From Ascarosepion bandense (taxonomy: Eukaryota; Mollusca; Cephalopoda; Sepiida; Sepiidae), in contig JBBBDQ010001684.1 of assembly GCA_037127315.1 (NCBI GenBank), positions 5,458,501-5,522,500 of the forward strand: 64,000 nucleotides of DNA. The letters run 5' to 3'. A program made the translations under genes and the position numbers. How positions within the stretch are numbered: position 1 is the first letter of the stretch; the number at the start of each line of letters is the position of its first letter. The notes beneath the pieces were generated by a model. That model was not told the DNA's origin. It saw only the letters and a program-made list of their open reading frames with translations, and ran no database searches. This document shows positions 11,511 to 22,021 of the stretch, piece by piece.

Positions 11511-11985
11511 GTTAGTAACAAACAACAAAAAAAAAAAAAAAAAAGGGAAAAAGAGACCAATCCGACTAACTTACCATGCAGAGAACAAAAACTGAAATTT
11601 GAGTGAAAATTGCGAAAGACAATATTACCAAAATACAATTTCGACTCTCTTTTTTCAGATATTGGAGGCGAGTTAACTGCCCGTGAAGTAGCCTAGAACG
11701 GGGTGAAAGAGAGAGAGTGGGAGAGGGAAAGAGAGACTACGGAGCATGCGTCAAATAGCCGGGTTGAGATGGGGAGTTTAATGATCGATAGTCAAAGAAC
11801 AGCTACCCTTAAATTCTTTCATAGAAAGACATCGCTAAGAAAATAAATAGAACCTCAAACCATTTATATCGAAACGAAACTTGAAAGCCAAAAAATTAGT
11901 AACAAACAACAATAAAAAAGGAAAAAGAGACCGATCCGACCAACTTACATTGCAGAGAACAAAAATTGAAATTTGAGTGAAAACT
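11511..11985. repeat. Pair of ~100-bp direct repeats flanking ~280 bp
   Basis: Repeat 1 at 11511-11615 and repeat 2 at 11897-11985 share 'ttagtaacaaacaacaa', 'aaaagagacc.atccgac', 'gcagagaacaaaaa.tgaaatttgagtgaaaa'. An interior of about 280 bp includes a GA-rich stretch (gagagagagtgggagaggg). It is wedged between the LINE 5' end and the dead promoter and is absent from the other units. Possibly a small LTR-like or duplicated insertion; class unknown. Confidence 0.6.
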
Positions 11986-11994
11986 TTGTACAAA

Positions 11995-12980
11995 ATATGC
12001 GCCTAATTAAAAAAAAAATTGCACGCGATAGATAAGTTAACGTTTTCTTAGAACGAATTAGGTATTTCTTTTTTGACATCTGTCACGCATACGTCGCTAC
12101 ATGACAAGAAAGTTTTATTTTTCTTAACGACTAATCAATGTAACAATTTGCTAAGTGATAATGTTCATAATTCTTGAACATGCTGCATGAAGGTCAGCCA
12201 GTCACAGCTGGCACGTTTATGTATTTTCAATTGTCATCGCTGCCTTTTTCTATATAAAGAGATTGTTTCTTCCAGAACAAACTAATATTGGTCAAGGAAA
12301 TATCTTCTCAGGTTTTGTCTATTACTGAAGTTCTTTATGAAAATTTATAGTTTTCTTAACGTTAAAGCGACAGTTCATGATGATTATCAAGTTTATGCAA
12401 GATAAATATAATCTATTAAAATGAAGATTATAGAATTATAAATGCGTTATACGAGGAGAGGTAGATAATTCTCACCCTGAGAATTTTCGAAAAGATAATG
12501 GAGTTTTTTAGGCTGGGAATCTTGGCGAAGACAATGACATTCCTCATCCTGGAAACGAGAGAAAATGGGAGAAGACAATGCAAAAGAAAGCTAGGAAAAT
12601 TAAGTCCTAGGATTCGGTTTGTGTTAAGATTTAAAATTATTTTAATTACTGTTGAAAATAAAATCATATCTGGTGTGAGTTGCCGAGAATAATGATGCCT
12701 GATATGATGTTTCAAAATGGATTTTATTTTGATATCTAATTTAAATATGGGAAAAGTGAAGACTATATCCAGTTTATCAACCAGAAACCGTTCCAAAAGT
12801 TTTTATTTAAATCAGTGAACGTTTAATTTTAGAAATGTTTCTATTTCCAGCAGGTACAAAATTGGCAATTACCGACTTAGAAGATAACAAACATTGATTC
12901 AAGAATTTTCAGAGTCTTCCAGATTATTTTTGTGTTTTTCTGCTGAAAACTAAAAATAATCAAAATCTCTCGATTAATGC
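11995..12980 (+). pseudogene. Dead 5' copy of the secreted peptide gene (promoter, exon 1, part of intron 1)
   Basis: Matches the promoter, exon 1 and first half of intron 1 of genes A-C. The conserved inverted repeat GCCAGTCACAGCTGGC at 12197-12212 and TATATAAAG at 12251-12259 are intact. The exon 1 donor is destroyed: the others read TTTGTCTACC/GTAAGTATTAC, while here the sequence is TTTGTCTATTACTG, a deletion removing the GTAAG. Similarity stops near 12980, so exons 2-4 and Y are absent. A transcript could start here but could not be spliced normally. Confidence 0.75.
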
Positions 12981-13028
12981 ATTCGGTACTAAAAAATAGA
13001 AAAACGTCTTTTAATAACAAGGAAAAAT

Positions 13029-13148
13029 GTACTAAACTGCTATGTGATGTTTGTCTTCCTGTAAACAATGAGTACTGAACAAGTACTCCTCGATAGTCCA
13101 GCATTCACTGTTATACAATAAGACAGACATCACATAGCAGTTTAGTAC
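13029..13148. repeat. 28-bp inverted repeat within RTE-derived sequence
   Basis: Arms at 13029-13056 and 13121-13148 match at 27 of 28 positions around a 64-bp loop. The loop itself holds GAGTACT-gaaca-AGTACTC. The sequence encodes the RTE segment NCYVMSVLLYNSECWTI, so part of the LINE was duplicated in inverse orientation. Block P2 (34496) retains only the left arm. Confidence 0.85.
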
Positions 13149-13149
13149 A

Positions 13150-13860
13150 TATTTTCTTGTGATTAAAATAGATGAAGAATAGACATGAAGCAAAAGAAAT
13201 ATGTTTCTACAGTATGATGCTGAGGATGTCATTTGCCGAACATATGAGCAACTGTGAGATTTTAGGGAAAATGGAAGTAAAAAGGAAATTTATACTTAAC
13301 ATTAGGAAGAGTAAGTGAGGAGTTTTGGGTACATAATGAGGCAAGAGGGCGTAGGAAATCCGCGAGCCAACAATAATTTTAATCGCAATTCGGTTGTGAA
13401 TATCCCAGCTTGTAACGTAGGAACGGAAACGGGGGTCAGAAATCCAATCTTCCCTCTCGCAACAGCAGTATACGCACCTTCGCTCACCAAGCTTCAAAAA
13501 AATCAAAACTCCCCCGGGGAGTACAAAAGCAATAGCTTTTATTCACCGATCAATTTTTCTGTTTGGCTACGCTAGATAGAGGGGAAAACCATTCGCCTAA
13601 CTTCTGATACTCATAATAGTTCTTGTTGTGCTACAAATGTTATATAGTTTTTTCTTTTTCGCCACATTTTTCCGTCGTAGAATAAACACGAGCCACCGTC
13701 ACGTGGTTTGACGAGGTAATTTTCTTCGCTACAGAGAGCTCGGAAAATCTTTTAATCACAGGAGAGAAGGGGAGCAAAATAGACAACGACGATTAAAACA
13801 ACGGATAACATTAATGAGCTTGAGTAAATGGATGGTTGAACAAAGCTTAGATCTTACACG
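13150..13860 (+). mobile_element. RTE LINE 3' region split by a ~370-bp insertion
   Basis: RTE-like coding remnants on the plus strand run to about 13362 (RSFGYIMRQEGVGN) and resume at about 13735-13850 with the segment equivalent to the RTE 3' end (SKWMVEQSL). The intervening 13363-13735 (cgcgagccaac... to ...agagagctc) is foreign. It is flanked by GGAAATC on the left and GGAAAATC on the right, a plausible short target duplication. The same composite is in P2 at 35400-36060. Confidence 0.65.
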
Positions 13861-14045
13861 ATTTTATTCGAGTAAAATATTTTATACAATAAAGACGGAA
13901 GCTGATGATGGTTCACGTGAAATAGGCCCACACTTCCGATTTACAATGAAATAACTTGTCTGCCTTAATTTTTTCTAATAGATGCTCTATACCACTTTAT
14001 GTACAGGATACTCCTTTGAATTATTCTATATCTACTATATATATT

Positions 14046-14049
<4 letters not shown>

Positions 14050-14100
<51 letters not shown>
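14050..14100. repeat. (AT)n microsatellite
   Basis: Left boundary of a segment private to block P1. Confidence 0.95.
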
Positions 14101-14104
<4 letters not shown>

Positions 14105-14957
14105 ACATACGCACCGTAGTATTGGCGCTGGAGGGTGTTGTCAGTGGTGTTTTAGCGTGGATCACTAGGGGTTTCGGGTCTTTCAACATCATACCCCCTC
14201 ACCGCGCCGACCCGACCACCCTCAATAAGCGCTTTCAGACACTGGAAAAATTTATAACGTTTGGGCCCGGTACGAAGTCTTGAAAATGCTTCCAATTGGC
14301 GACAGACAGAGCCACTTTACATTAAGAGGCGAACCGTTTTTACAGTTACATTAAGAGGCCACTTTATATTAAGAGTCGGCATCAAAAATGCAGAATTCCG
14401 GGGGATTTTAGCTCACAGTTTATTTTGAACTCCAGCTACTCGCTCTTTTGATCCATAACCAATTGGCTGTACTTTCTGCTGTTTCGGTTATGGACTTTCC
14501 TTTTTTAACTCCCACTATACCAATATCAGTTAAGGCTTTGCTTAAGGACCTTGCTGCAAATTCTGTAGTCCCCACTTCTATTGAAGTGTAGCTAGTCCTC
14601 CAGCCTTTAACCCTGCAACTCTACAGCAGTTCGTCGTAGTTTAACTTCTTCCTTTCATGGGCTTCTTCTGCGTTTTCCTCCCAGGGGACCGTCAGTTCCC
14701 ACAACACTATCTTCTTCAAATTATGTGAGAAGAAAAATATATCTGGGCGAAGTTTTGTGGTGGCAATTTACTCTGGGAATTTCACTCTGCAGCCTATATC
14801 GGCCCTTAGTTCCCAATCTGTTGCAGGAAATAACAGGTTTGGCTTTACCTTCCTGTTTTGTGGGATTTTCGCGCCCGCTTTAATAAATTTTATTTGCCTT
14901 GTGTCTGGGTAGTAAACATTCTCTTTGATAGCATTTTGAACTACTTTCACGATCTCT
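14101..14957 (-). mobile_element. Non-LTR retrotransposon fragment with restriction-like endonuclease region
   Basis: Minus-strand translation (about 14950 to 14440) gives VVQNAIKENVYYPDTRQI, then LRPDIFLFSHNLKKIVLWE with LTVPWEENAEEAHERKK, and later GWRTSYTSIEVGTTEF and STANWLWIKRAS. The RPD...E-type spacing resembles the restriction-like endonuclease after the RT in some site-selective LINEs. I recall closely similar protein ends from animal genomes, but the clade is uncertain. Two in-frame stops show it is dead. It sits exactly between two AT microsatellites, and block P2 has a different sequence between its AT tracts. Confidence 0.6.
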
Positions 14958-14958
14958 G

Positions 14959-15004
<46 letters not shown>
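14958..15004. repeat. (AT)n microsatellite
   Basis: Right boundary of the P1-private segment. Confidence 0.95.
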
Positions 15005-15008
<4 letters not shown>

Positions 15009-15099
15009 CGAACAAGCGACTCCTAGCCAAACAAGGAAAGCCACTAATTGATCTGTTGCATCTTAGAACACAGTCTAATCAAATTTAAATTTATACACA

Positions 15100-15283
15100 A
15101 ATTACAGTTTTTCGTAAACTACCATCTCTGCTCTGAAATGTATCTTAATGCAAATAAATGTCAGAAATCTTACTGAAAATTACGGTGATTGGCGACATCG
15201 AATTAAGAACCGATGTAATTAATTTATTTGTTTGAACATTATTTTTCATCAATACTCGTATTTGATTAGATAGTCTGTTTCTA

Positions 15284-15329
<46 letters not shown>

Positions 15330-15700
15330 CCAGAAGATTTACGAAAAATCGAAAGTAGAGTATATAAGACTTGATTTAACTTCGATAAGATCGTTGAATT
15401 ATTCGTAGTTGAGTAGTTCAAGACGCACCCGATAAATTCGTGAATTCCCCAACCATATTTTTGTAACAAAATTTATCGTAAATAATCAGTCCAGTTGAAA
15501 TATATATATGAATATACTGTTTAATTAAAAAACAGTATATCTATTCAGATACGAGTAAATAATATTTAAACAAATAAATTAAATATATCGGTTCTTATTT
15601 CCATTTCGTCAATGTTCAAAATTGTCCGTAACTTTGTTTATATTTCGATAAATTTCAGAGTAGAGACGGTTATTTATAAAAAATTGAAAGTTATTTATAT
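15100..15700. repeat. Large imperfect foldback (inverted repeat) in P1
   Basis: The left arm around 15110-15290 (including gaaccgatgtaattaattta and atactcgtatttgattagat) pairs with the reverse complement of 15500-15690 (taaattaaatatatcggttc, atacgagtaaataatattta). The arms are close to 190 bp with many mismatches; the loop holds an AT tract (15288-15327). Repeated in P2 at about 37250-37880. Likely an old foldback transposon or an inverted duplication of Penelope flanking sequence. Confidence 0.65.
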
Positions 15701-15714
15701 AAAGATTGATTTAC

Positions 15715-15960
15715 AGTGAACTAATCGAAGAAGTTACTAGACTCCACGAGAACATCCCAGAATGGGAGTTTATTTTTTTTGCTTAGCTCAGATATGAAAT
15801 TTTTCTTCTCAGCTAAAATGAAAATATCATCTACATAGGTAACCTATATTTTCGGTGTGGTAACGTTTTTAAAATCATTCACTAAGACACTAGGTGAAAA
15901 CGAAGGTGAACTCCATCGGGCAATGAACTTAATGGGCTCATAGATCACAACTAATCTTTC
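15715..15960 (-). mobile_element. Penelope-like element reverse transcriptase fragment
   Basis: The minus strand encodes WSSPSFSPSVLVNDF (a degraded form of the MGSPLSPVLA-like block), then YVDDIFI at the catalytic site, then KKNKLPFWDVLVE, related to the LPFLDVLV block that follows the active site in Penelope RTs. One in-frame stop lies just before the YVDD segment. Only about 80 codons remain. Copies in P2 at 37875-38110 and traces in the other units tie the hammerhead-like motifs of this window to the same element class. Confidence 0.75.
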
Positions 15961-15974
15961 AGATTTTGATGAAT

Positions 15975-17110
15975 AGAACATGCATCAGAATCATTTGGGG
16001 GATAAGCCAAGTGGGTATACGTAGAAGACACTAGAACAAAGAATGCGATATTTATACTCGGAATGAAACCAGAAAGAGTAATACAAATGCAGAAGGACGT
16101 TGACATGCGTTTTATAGATTATGCAAGGGCGTACAATAAAGTAGATCACAAAATCTGTTGGAACTGCTTAGCAACCTTTACATATTTGGGTAGGACATTA
16201 GAATAATCAATAACCTATACGGGAAGAATATCCACCTGCATATGGATAAAGAACGAGTTCAGCAGATATAAAGGTCAGAAAATTGTGTAAAGCAAGAATG
16301 TGGCTTCTTACTGGACTTTTTTAAAGATCGACAGTGAGGCAATTTTCAAAGAATTACATGTCCTATTGGAATTCATTATTGGGGCCACAATCTTAACAAT
16401 ACAAGATATTCACATGAAATATTGATAACAGGCATGGAAAGAAAACTATAAAAGCTCCTATAGTAGGTAGTGAAGGAAAGCGAGAAGAAAGGACTAATGC
16501 ATGGTGCTAAGCAATGAGATGAACACAAAAAGAATATTACAAATTAGAGATACAAAAATCAAACAAGTACACAAATTGAAATGTCTGAAAAATTTTCTAA
16601 CAGACGATGGAAAGGGCGACAATGAAGAAATTATTTAGAAACAGAAAAAACATTAGAAACTAAGAAATGTGTACTGAGCTGTGATGTAATATTAACTAAT
16701 AAATTTGGCAATGAATGCTGGGCAATTTTCTCAAAGATGCAAAAGTAACTTGAAGCAACAGAAATGTAGTTGTACCGAAGGATACTGTGGATACTGTGCA
16801 AAGAATAAGTTTTGGAGAAGATGGCGGCAAAAAGCAAACTTATACTTACCATCAGAAAGAAACAGTTGATATTTCTGGTATACATAAAGAGGAGGGAGGG
16901 CTTGGAAAATCTGATATTCACAGGACAGAATGAGGTCAAGAGGGAGAAATGAAAACAGCATATAAGATATTTGATGAGTTTAAGCAAATGGATGGTGGAA
17001 CAGAAATTAAGAGAAATAATAAAACATTTATTAAGAGGTACAAAGGCAAGGAAATTGTAAAGAGCAACGATAGTCTACGTTCTCAAGGCAAACGTTACAT
17101 AAAGAAGAAT
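15975..17110 (+). mobile_element. RTE-type LINE, degraded ORF2
   Basis: The plus strand at 16100-16150 encodes the RT motif-A region (MRFIDYARAYNKVDH, from an ancestral FIDYAKAFDKVDH). Later parts follow the usual RTE order to a 3' end with GAAGAA at 17100-17110. Many stops and frameshifts. The long minus-strand frames over it are shadows. P2 holds the same copy at 38120-39275. Confidence 0.75.
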
Positions 17111-17114
17111 GACT

Positions 17115-18020
17115 AATTAACTGAATTTTGCAAGAGTAATGTTAATTTTCTACTATCAACAAGTTTATTTACCCATAGAAATGTTGGATATCAGTTTGCT
17201 ACTGTTTTCTACTAAAATGTTTTGAAAATCCTTTTAAATACGGAATTCATTGCAATAATTAAGAAACTGGTATTCATATTTAAAGAAAACTTATCTGTAT
17301 AACCAACTTAAAAAAAAATTTTTTTCTGAGATTTTGTGACATTTCATAGAGATAATAATCTCAGTTTCATATTACTTTGGGAGGATAGAAATATTTCTAA
17401 CTTTAATTGATGGCTTTTATTTTTATTTTCTGACATTTTTGATGCCATGAATATTTGACTCCATCCAATGAGTTTCTTAGAATTATTCATATTTAAAAAT
17501 TTATTAACTAAAAGAAGTGCAAAGATGGAAACAGAAAGGTGAATAAAGTAGTGATTCAGAACTTTTTCTACTTGTTTTTCCATACAAAAACTTATATAGT
17601 AGTTAAGAAAATAATAAATAAAATAAAACACTGTAAATATATTTATGATGCTAAATTGATATAAAACTTCAATTTCTCTATTATTCAAACATATTTTATT
17701 CAATAAAAATACATTGTTTTGTTATCGGCAATCGCAAGCAGTTCACAATCACGCTGAATATTTAAAATAAATAAAACTTTATTGTAGATATTTTCCCCTT
17801 TAACTCTAAAAGAAAATGGTGTACATTAATAAATTAGTGAAGCACTAAGTTTCGATAAAATTTATTTTTTAAAGTTTTATTGAATAATTTTTGTAAAGTT
17901 TCCCGACGAATTTACGAGATGTTTTACTAAAATAATCTTTTCGTGGATTCTTTGATGAAAATATATAAAATATTTGTCATCAAACAAAATTTTAGAAATA
18001 TTCACTGTGCACAGAAGTTA
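17115..18020. other. AT-rich spacer, no supported gene
   Basis: A 119-codon minus-strand frame (17344-17703) has hydrophobic segments. Its copy in P2 is cut by a stop after 80 codons, it is AT-driven, and it has no recognisable family. I treat it as chance. Confidence 0.5.
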
Positions 18021-18022
18021 GA

Positions 18023-18081
<59 letters not shown>
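18023..18081. repeat. (GT)n microsatellite
   Basis: Pure TG run followed by a G-rich junction (ggtgttggtggggtag). P2 has a shortened version with a G run at 40182-40210. Confidence 0.95.
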
Positions 18082-18082
<1 letters not shown>

Positions 18083-18731
18083 TGTTGGTGGGGTAGTTGG
18101 TTCACCCATTAAAATATTTCTATAACTTTTTTTAACAAAATAACTCATTACGAAGAGAATTCCTTAAACAATAAATGAGGGCTGAAATTTTAATTTAAAT
18201 TAGATAATTCACTGTTTTTGAATTTTTTGTTTTCATTTCGGATTTCATTCATTTGGGCGAAAACTGTAATATACTTATCTTTTGAAGAATTGTTTGCATT
18301 GATAAATGAACTTCGACCTAAACTGGATGAAAATCTTTGGCATATGTTAAATTAATTTGACATTCGACCATAACTGGTTGAAATTGCTTACCATGTATGC
18401 AGTAATAAATTCTCTTTTTTCTGAAATGGTAATATTAGTTCCAACAAATAAATTTTGGTCCTAAGTAGTAGTTAATATTCCTTATCTTAGCTTTATTAAG
18501 TAAATATTCTCCCATGCTTAGGAATTACTTTTCCTTCCAATATATTTTAAAGTCTAATGTTATCGATCTTTCAAAAACTGATTGGAATTTAACACCTTGA
18601 TTATATCGATATTTGCCTTTCTAGTTATATGTGACCCAACTTTATTGTTGAGGCTGCTGGAAGAATAAAATTAATTCTTTTGTTTTTATATTTAAAAATA
18701 TAACTTATGATAGTCTAGACATGATGAGCCT

Positions 18732-18772
<41 letters not shown>

Positions 18773-18780
18773 TTGATGAA

Positions 18781-18829
<49 letters not shown>

Positions 18830-19549
18830 GAAAACATAGGTTTATGGTATACTATATAAAGGAGTGAAAGATACTAAGACGTAGTTATAATCCACATGCA
18901 CGAATGAAATTCAACTGCCACTAAAGAGGAAAGAAAAAATCTCTCTTGAATGACAGTTGCATGCAGAGCAATAATATACATGAAGCTACTGTAAAAAAAC
19001 GTACATGAAAAAAACAAGGATATGTAAGGTGTGATTTAATATGTTTAGAAATATAGAAACTATGCACACAAAAATACAGCCAATTCTTAATACTTATGCA
19101 GAATAAAAAACAAATGTTACTAGAATATCATGACAAATAAAGGAAAGAGCAGCAGTCTTATAACAATAAATCCAGAAGGTATAAACATTCCTTGGCGGAG
19201 AAAATTGCATTAATCACTTTCCTAGATTAACATAAACGATCAAACAAGAAATATATTTTTAGTACGAGACTTAAAAAAGAAAATATGAAAACAAATAATT
19301 TGTAAAATATCCTTAAAATGCAAATATATGTACAAAATGCAATGAGGATAAAATAATATATTTTAGACAAACAATATTTATTGGGTGTCGGGTCACGATT
19401 TCTTAAATTATCTCATTAATGTGCTTGATTTTTTATTTAAATATATATTTGGGAGTTAGTTATCTTTTCATCGTACTCCACAACTTTCTATGCTTTTTAC
19501 TTTTAGTTACATTTATTACAAATTTCTATTTATTACAAAATGGATAATC
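18082..19549. other. AT-rich spacer with two (AT)n tracts, no gene
   Basis: AT tracts at 18732-18771 and 18785-18826, with 'tttgatgaaatatacata' between them. The same junction motif appears at 33271-33288. The rest matches P2 at 40210-41590. No coding or RNA feature recognised. Confidence 0.6.
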
Positions 19550-20530
19550 ATGGCGCTCTACAATTTCCTATGCTCATTAGATTGGATATATTTATTTACA
19601 ACAAAATTCTGGACTAAAATATTTTTACAAAGCAAGTTTAAAACTAATATCATTTAACATTAACTTCAAATTGGTATTTTGTCTGTTTGGCGGTTAGTAC
19701 CTTAATTTTCGATCGCTATATATTTGGCCGTCATCACGTATTTGATAAGATTCGGTGATTTTTAGTCGCACCTCGAATTAAGTCAAACAGCTAAAATTGT
19801 TCTTATTCACCTGTCCCTACTTAGAGATATTTGTATTTAACTCATCGAATTCTTCGTAGTTAATTCGTTTTGGTGAAATTATCCGTTTTCCAACTGAAAC
19901 AATTTATATTTATTAAGCTATCTGTCGTATATATTTACATTGGTTTAGTCAAATAAATACATGTACGCTTAAAAAGATTTAACTATAAGGCAACAGTCTC
20001 GTCTGAATTTATACAAGTTATCTAGTCACCAGCTGTGCTGAATACGTCTTTCTTTTATGTGACATGTCTCTTCAGGGCGTAGGCGGCCATGACCGTTCAC
20101 TTCATTTTGTCCTTTAAAACATTTTTATTATTTGTCTCAAACCCTGTTCTGCTATACATTTGCTGATGACCATTAAATAAGTTACGCCCTGCTCACCCTT
20201 CTCCTGCTTTCCTTCCATCCGCCCTGTGTAGACTCTTCTTCATCTTTGTGGAGATTGTTCAGACTTCGCAGCCATAATGGATGACGAGATATCCAGTAAC
20301 AATCATTGCTCTTAGGATAATATAATTTTGTGAACGGAACTAAAGGTTCAATTTGAATATTTCAGGTTATGTTTAATACGAAAGATGTTGGAAAAAGGTT
20401 GTAGAATAAGACTACCAAAATGTCAAGAAAATTAATGTAAAGCTAATTATATTTGTCGGAAAGTATTTTTTATAATAATTCCTCGTCTAAAAATTCAGAA
20501 AATCTTGTCTCATAGGTCGTTTCTTTGTAC
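19550..20530. other. Segment Q, unit A
   Basis: Copy of the 8310-9105 segment. It contains a degraded RTE tail in reverse (20050-20300: 'cttcagggcgtaggcggccatgaccgttcac' and 'gccataatggatgacgagatatc'). It leads directly into the promoter region of gene A. Confidence 0.6.
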
Positions 20531-20589
20531 AGAATAAGCGCCCAATTCAATCACAAATTTGCCACGCGATAGATAAGTTAACGTTTTCT

Positions 20590-20850
20590 TAGAACGAATT
20601 AGGTATTTCTTTTTTGACATCTGTCACGCATACGTCGCTACATGACAGGAAAGTTTTATTTTTCTTAACGACAAACCAATGTAATAGTTTGCTAAGTGAT
20701 AATGTTCATAATTCTTGAACATGCTGCATGAAGGTCAGCCAGTCACAGCTGGCACGTTTATGTATTTTCAATTTTTCTATATAAAGAGATTGTTTCTTCC
20801 AGAACAAACTAACATTGGTCCCGGAACAATCTTCTCAGGTTTTGTCTACC
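20590..20850 (+). promoter_or_regulatory. Core promoter and non-coding exon 1, gene A
   Basis: Four aligned copies keep the same array while sequence further out drifts. It comprises a block ending 'gacatctgtcacgcatacgtcgctacatgac', the inverted repeat GCCAGTCACAGCTGGC at 20737-20752 containing an E-box-like CAGCTG at 20746-20751, and TATATAAAG at 20778-20786. Transcription would be expected about 25-30 nt below the TATA, near 20800-20812. Exon 1 then runs to 20850 and ends TCTACC/GTAAGTATT, a strong donor. No ATG in exon 1. Promoter role inferred from motif order and conservation. Confidence 0.65.
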
Positions 20851-21348
20851 GTAAGTATTACCTCAGATCTTTATGCAAATTCATGGATTGTATACGTTAA
20901 AATGACGTTTCTCGTTGCAATCTAAGAGAGTTAAGATTGTAGAATTATAAATGAATTATATGATGAGAGGTAGATAATTTCCCACCCTGAGAATTTTCGA
21001 AAAGGTAATGGAGGTTTTTAGGTTGGAAATCTTGGAGAAAACAATAAAATTCATTATCCTGGAAAAAAATTCAAAAGAAACGCTAGGAAAAGTAAGTCCT
21101 AGGATTCGGTTTGTGTTGAAATTTGAATTTATTTTAATCACTGTTGAAAATGAAATTATATTTAATGTGAGTTGCTGAGAAAAATGATGCGTCATATGAT
21201 GTATCAAAATGGATTTTATTTTGATATCTAATTTAAACATGGGAAAATGAAGATTATATTATTTAAATCAGTGAGCGTTTAACTTTAACAAATGTTCTAT
21301 TTCCAGCAGGTACATAATTTGCAATTACCGACTTAGAAAACAACAAAC

Positions 21349-21405
21349 ATGAATACAACAAATTTCAAAGTCTTCCTGGTTAGTTTTGTGTTTCTGCTGC
21401 ATTAG
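21349..21405 (+). other. Signal-peptide-like mini open frame in intron 1, gene A
   Basis: ATG opens 18 codons containing FKVFLVSFVFLLH and a TAG. It is preceded by 'tgttctatttccag' (AG at 21305-21306), a fair acceptor. Gene C has the same at 54783-54839 (RILKVFLIIFVFLLH). Gene B carries a small insertion and the dead copy has TTG for ATG. No donor follows. Possibly a former signal-peptide exon. Confidence 0.3.
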
Positions 21406-22021
21406 ATTAACTAAAAATAATCAAAATCTCTCAATTAATGCATTTGGTTAATTATCTTAGATTTGCTGATAATGAAAATGATCGATTTCCGTGCTTGCTT
21501 AAATTACTTCTTGTGTAGTCTAAAACATAACAACGTTTATAAAAAGGGAAGATAATCAACGTCTATATAATTAAAATCCTTTACTCAATACTCGGTATAC
21601 TATCTCTATAATTACTTATTACCTTCCATTGGGAAACATATTAACCCATCTCATCTTCCTCCATCTATGGATTAAATAGCAGAACAGATTTAGTTCAACC
21701 AGTCTACCACAGAAAGTTCTGGCAATCTACTGCAGGGAAATCTTCTGCCCCATCAGTCATATCTCTATCATGACATAATCACTCAAGCGTGTATCCCATT
21801 TTAACTCTTAGCTGACTGACTTACTTAAGAAATAACTGAGAAGTCAAAACATTCGATTATAATAGCTATTTCTCAAAAATTATATTCATCAGCTGACAAA
21901 TTTTGTATGATTTATTTTTAAGGAGAATAAAACTGTTTACTTTTACGAGAAATTTCGTATACATTTATAAAGATCACATCTGTTTTTTCTGTTTTGTTTT
22001 TTCAAGCAGGTATTTTAAACA

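Noticed and set aside
17344..17703. 119-codon minus-strand frame with hydrophobic stretches
   Set aside because: AT-driven, interrupted by a stop in the P2 copy after 80 codons, no family resemblance.
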